Origin: an uncultured Actinomycetes bacterium
Lineage (GTDB): Bacteria > Actinomycetota > Acidimicrobiia > IMCC26256 > PALSA-555
Direction: 5' to 3'
DNA: 5,577 bases
Assembly: GCA_937927875.1 (NCBI GenBank)
Contig: CALEYV010000130.1
Coordinates: forward strand, 1 to 5,577
Shown: one piece after another, positions 5,523 through 5,577 of the stretch
Layout: each line of letters begins with the position of its first letter
Position numbering within the stretch: the first letter of the stretch is position 1
The notes under the pieces: model-generated
The model's database searches: none
What the model was told of the DNA's origin: nothing
Seen by the model: only the letters and a program-made list of their open reading frames with translations
Made by a program: the position numbers and the translations under genes

Positions 5523-5538
5523 CGCCGCGGCCGCGGCG
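5523..5538. repeat. 16-bp perfect palindrome in the leader of the last gene
   Basis: CGCCGCGGCCGCGGCG is fully self-complementary and ends eight bases before the AGGAGG ribosome site. In RNA the region could pair and affect translation, but it is simple GC sequence and may be chance in such GC-rich DNA. Confidence 0.35.
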
Positions 5539-5546
5539 GCGACGTC

Positions 5547-5552
5547 AGGAGG
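5547..5552 (+). promoter_or_regulatory. Strong ribosome binding site of the truncated rightward gene
   Basis: AGGAGG, the full anti-16S match, five bases before GTG 5558. It is the best ribosome site in the window and the main evidence that a gene starts here. Confidence 0.7.
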
Positions 5553-5557
5553 AGCTG

Positions 5558-5577
5558 GTGGGTCGGTTCACACGGGA
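5558..5577 (+). CDS. Start of a rightward gene, seven codons only (partial)
   Basis: GTG at 5558 follows AGGAGG by five bases. Six full codons read M-G-R-F-T-R, and the last two bases, GA, must give Asp or Glu. The gene continues beyond position 5577. It is divergent from the hydroxyacid dehydrogenase operon and would share the 5404-5557 spacer for control. Openings of the form M-G-R-F-T-R-E occur, as I recall, in some actinobacterial SnoaL/NTF2-like proteins found in steroid and lipid catabolic loci, but seven residues cannot establish a family. Treat the product as unknown. Confidence 0.55.

Noticed and set aside
1..5577. CRISPR arrays, tRNA or rRNA genes, insertion sequences, toxin-antitoxin or phage modules
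   Set aside because: I saw no direct-repeat arrays, cloverleaf-like segments, terminal inverted repeats or transposase motifs. Nearly all the sequence is accounted for by metabolic genes.

Overview
The window is very GC-rich and tightly packed with catabolic genes. Third codon positions are mostly G or C, GTG starts are common and intergenic gaps are short. It also holds two luciferase-like, probably F420-dependent oxidoreductases of families concentrated in Actinomycetota. I therefore read it as chromosomal DNA of a high-GC actinobacterium, such as a mycobacterial, pseudonocardial or acidimicrobial lineage; the sequence alone does not fix the genus. I see no RNA genes, CRISPR array, insertion sequence or phage gene.

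Layout. (A) Positions 1-1358, leftward: a zinc-ribbon/DUF35 protein (cut by the window edge) and, immediately upstream of it, a thiolase-superfamily protein, joined by a 4-bp GTGA overlap. (B) Positions 1390-3160, rightward: a luciferase-like monooxygenase (LLM) of the TIGR03617 type, then a short-chain dehydrogenase (SDR) four bases later with a strong ribosome site. Units A and B diverge across only 31 bp. (C) Positions 3163-5403, leftward: a beta-hydroxyacid dehydrogenase, a second LLM (TIGR03619 type) joined by a GTGA overlap, and a small cupin. Units B and C converge with two bases between stop codons. (D) From 5404 to 5557, a 154-bp divergent spacer with stacked perfect palindromes, then the first seven codons of a rightward gene that runs off the end.

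How the genes may work together. Thiolase-like plus DUF35 pairs are known to act on CoA thioesters; the best studied is the Ltp2-ChsH2(DUF35) aldolase of actinobacterial steroid side-chain degradation. The SDR and the hydroxyacid dehydrogenase are NAD(P)-linked alcohol oxidoreductases, and the LLMs probably use F420H2 or FMNH2. The most economical reading is part of an acyl-CoA, steroid or terpenoid-like catabolic island, but no gene here fixes the substrate.

The most notable points are a thiolase lacking the catalytic cysteines, an otherwise intact LLM with no canonical start codon where its family should start, a possible back-to-back promoter built on one GGTACC core, and the palindromes in the 5404-5557 spacer. 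I did not find a convincing new defence, mobile or RNA-based system.
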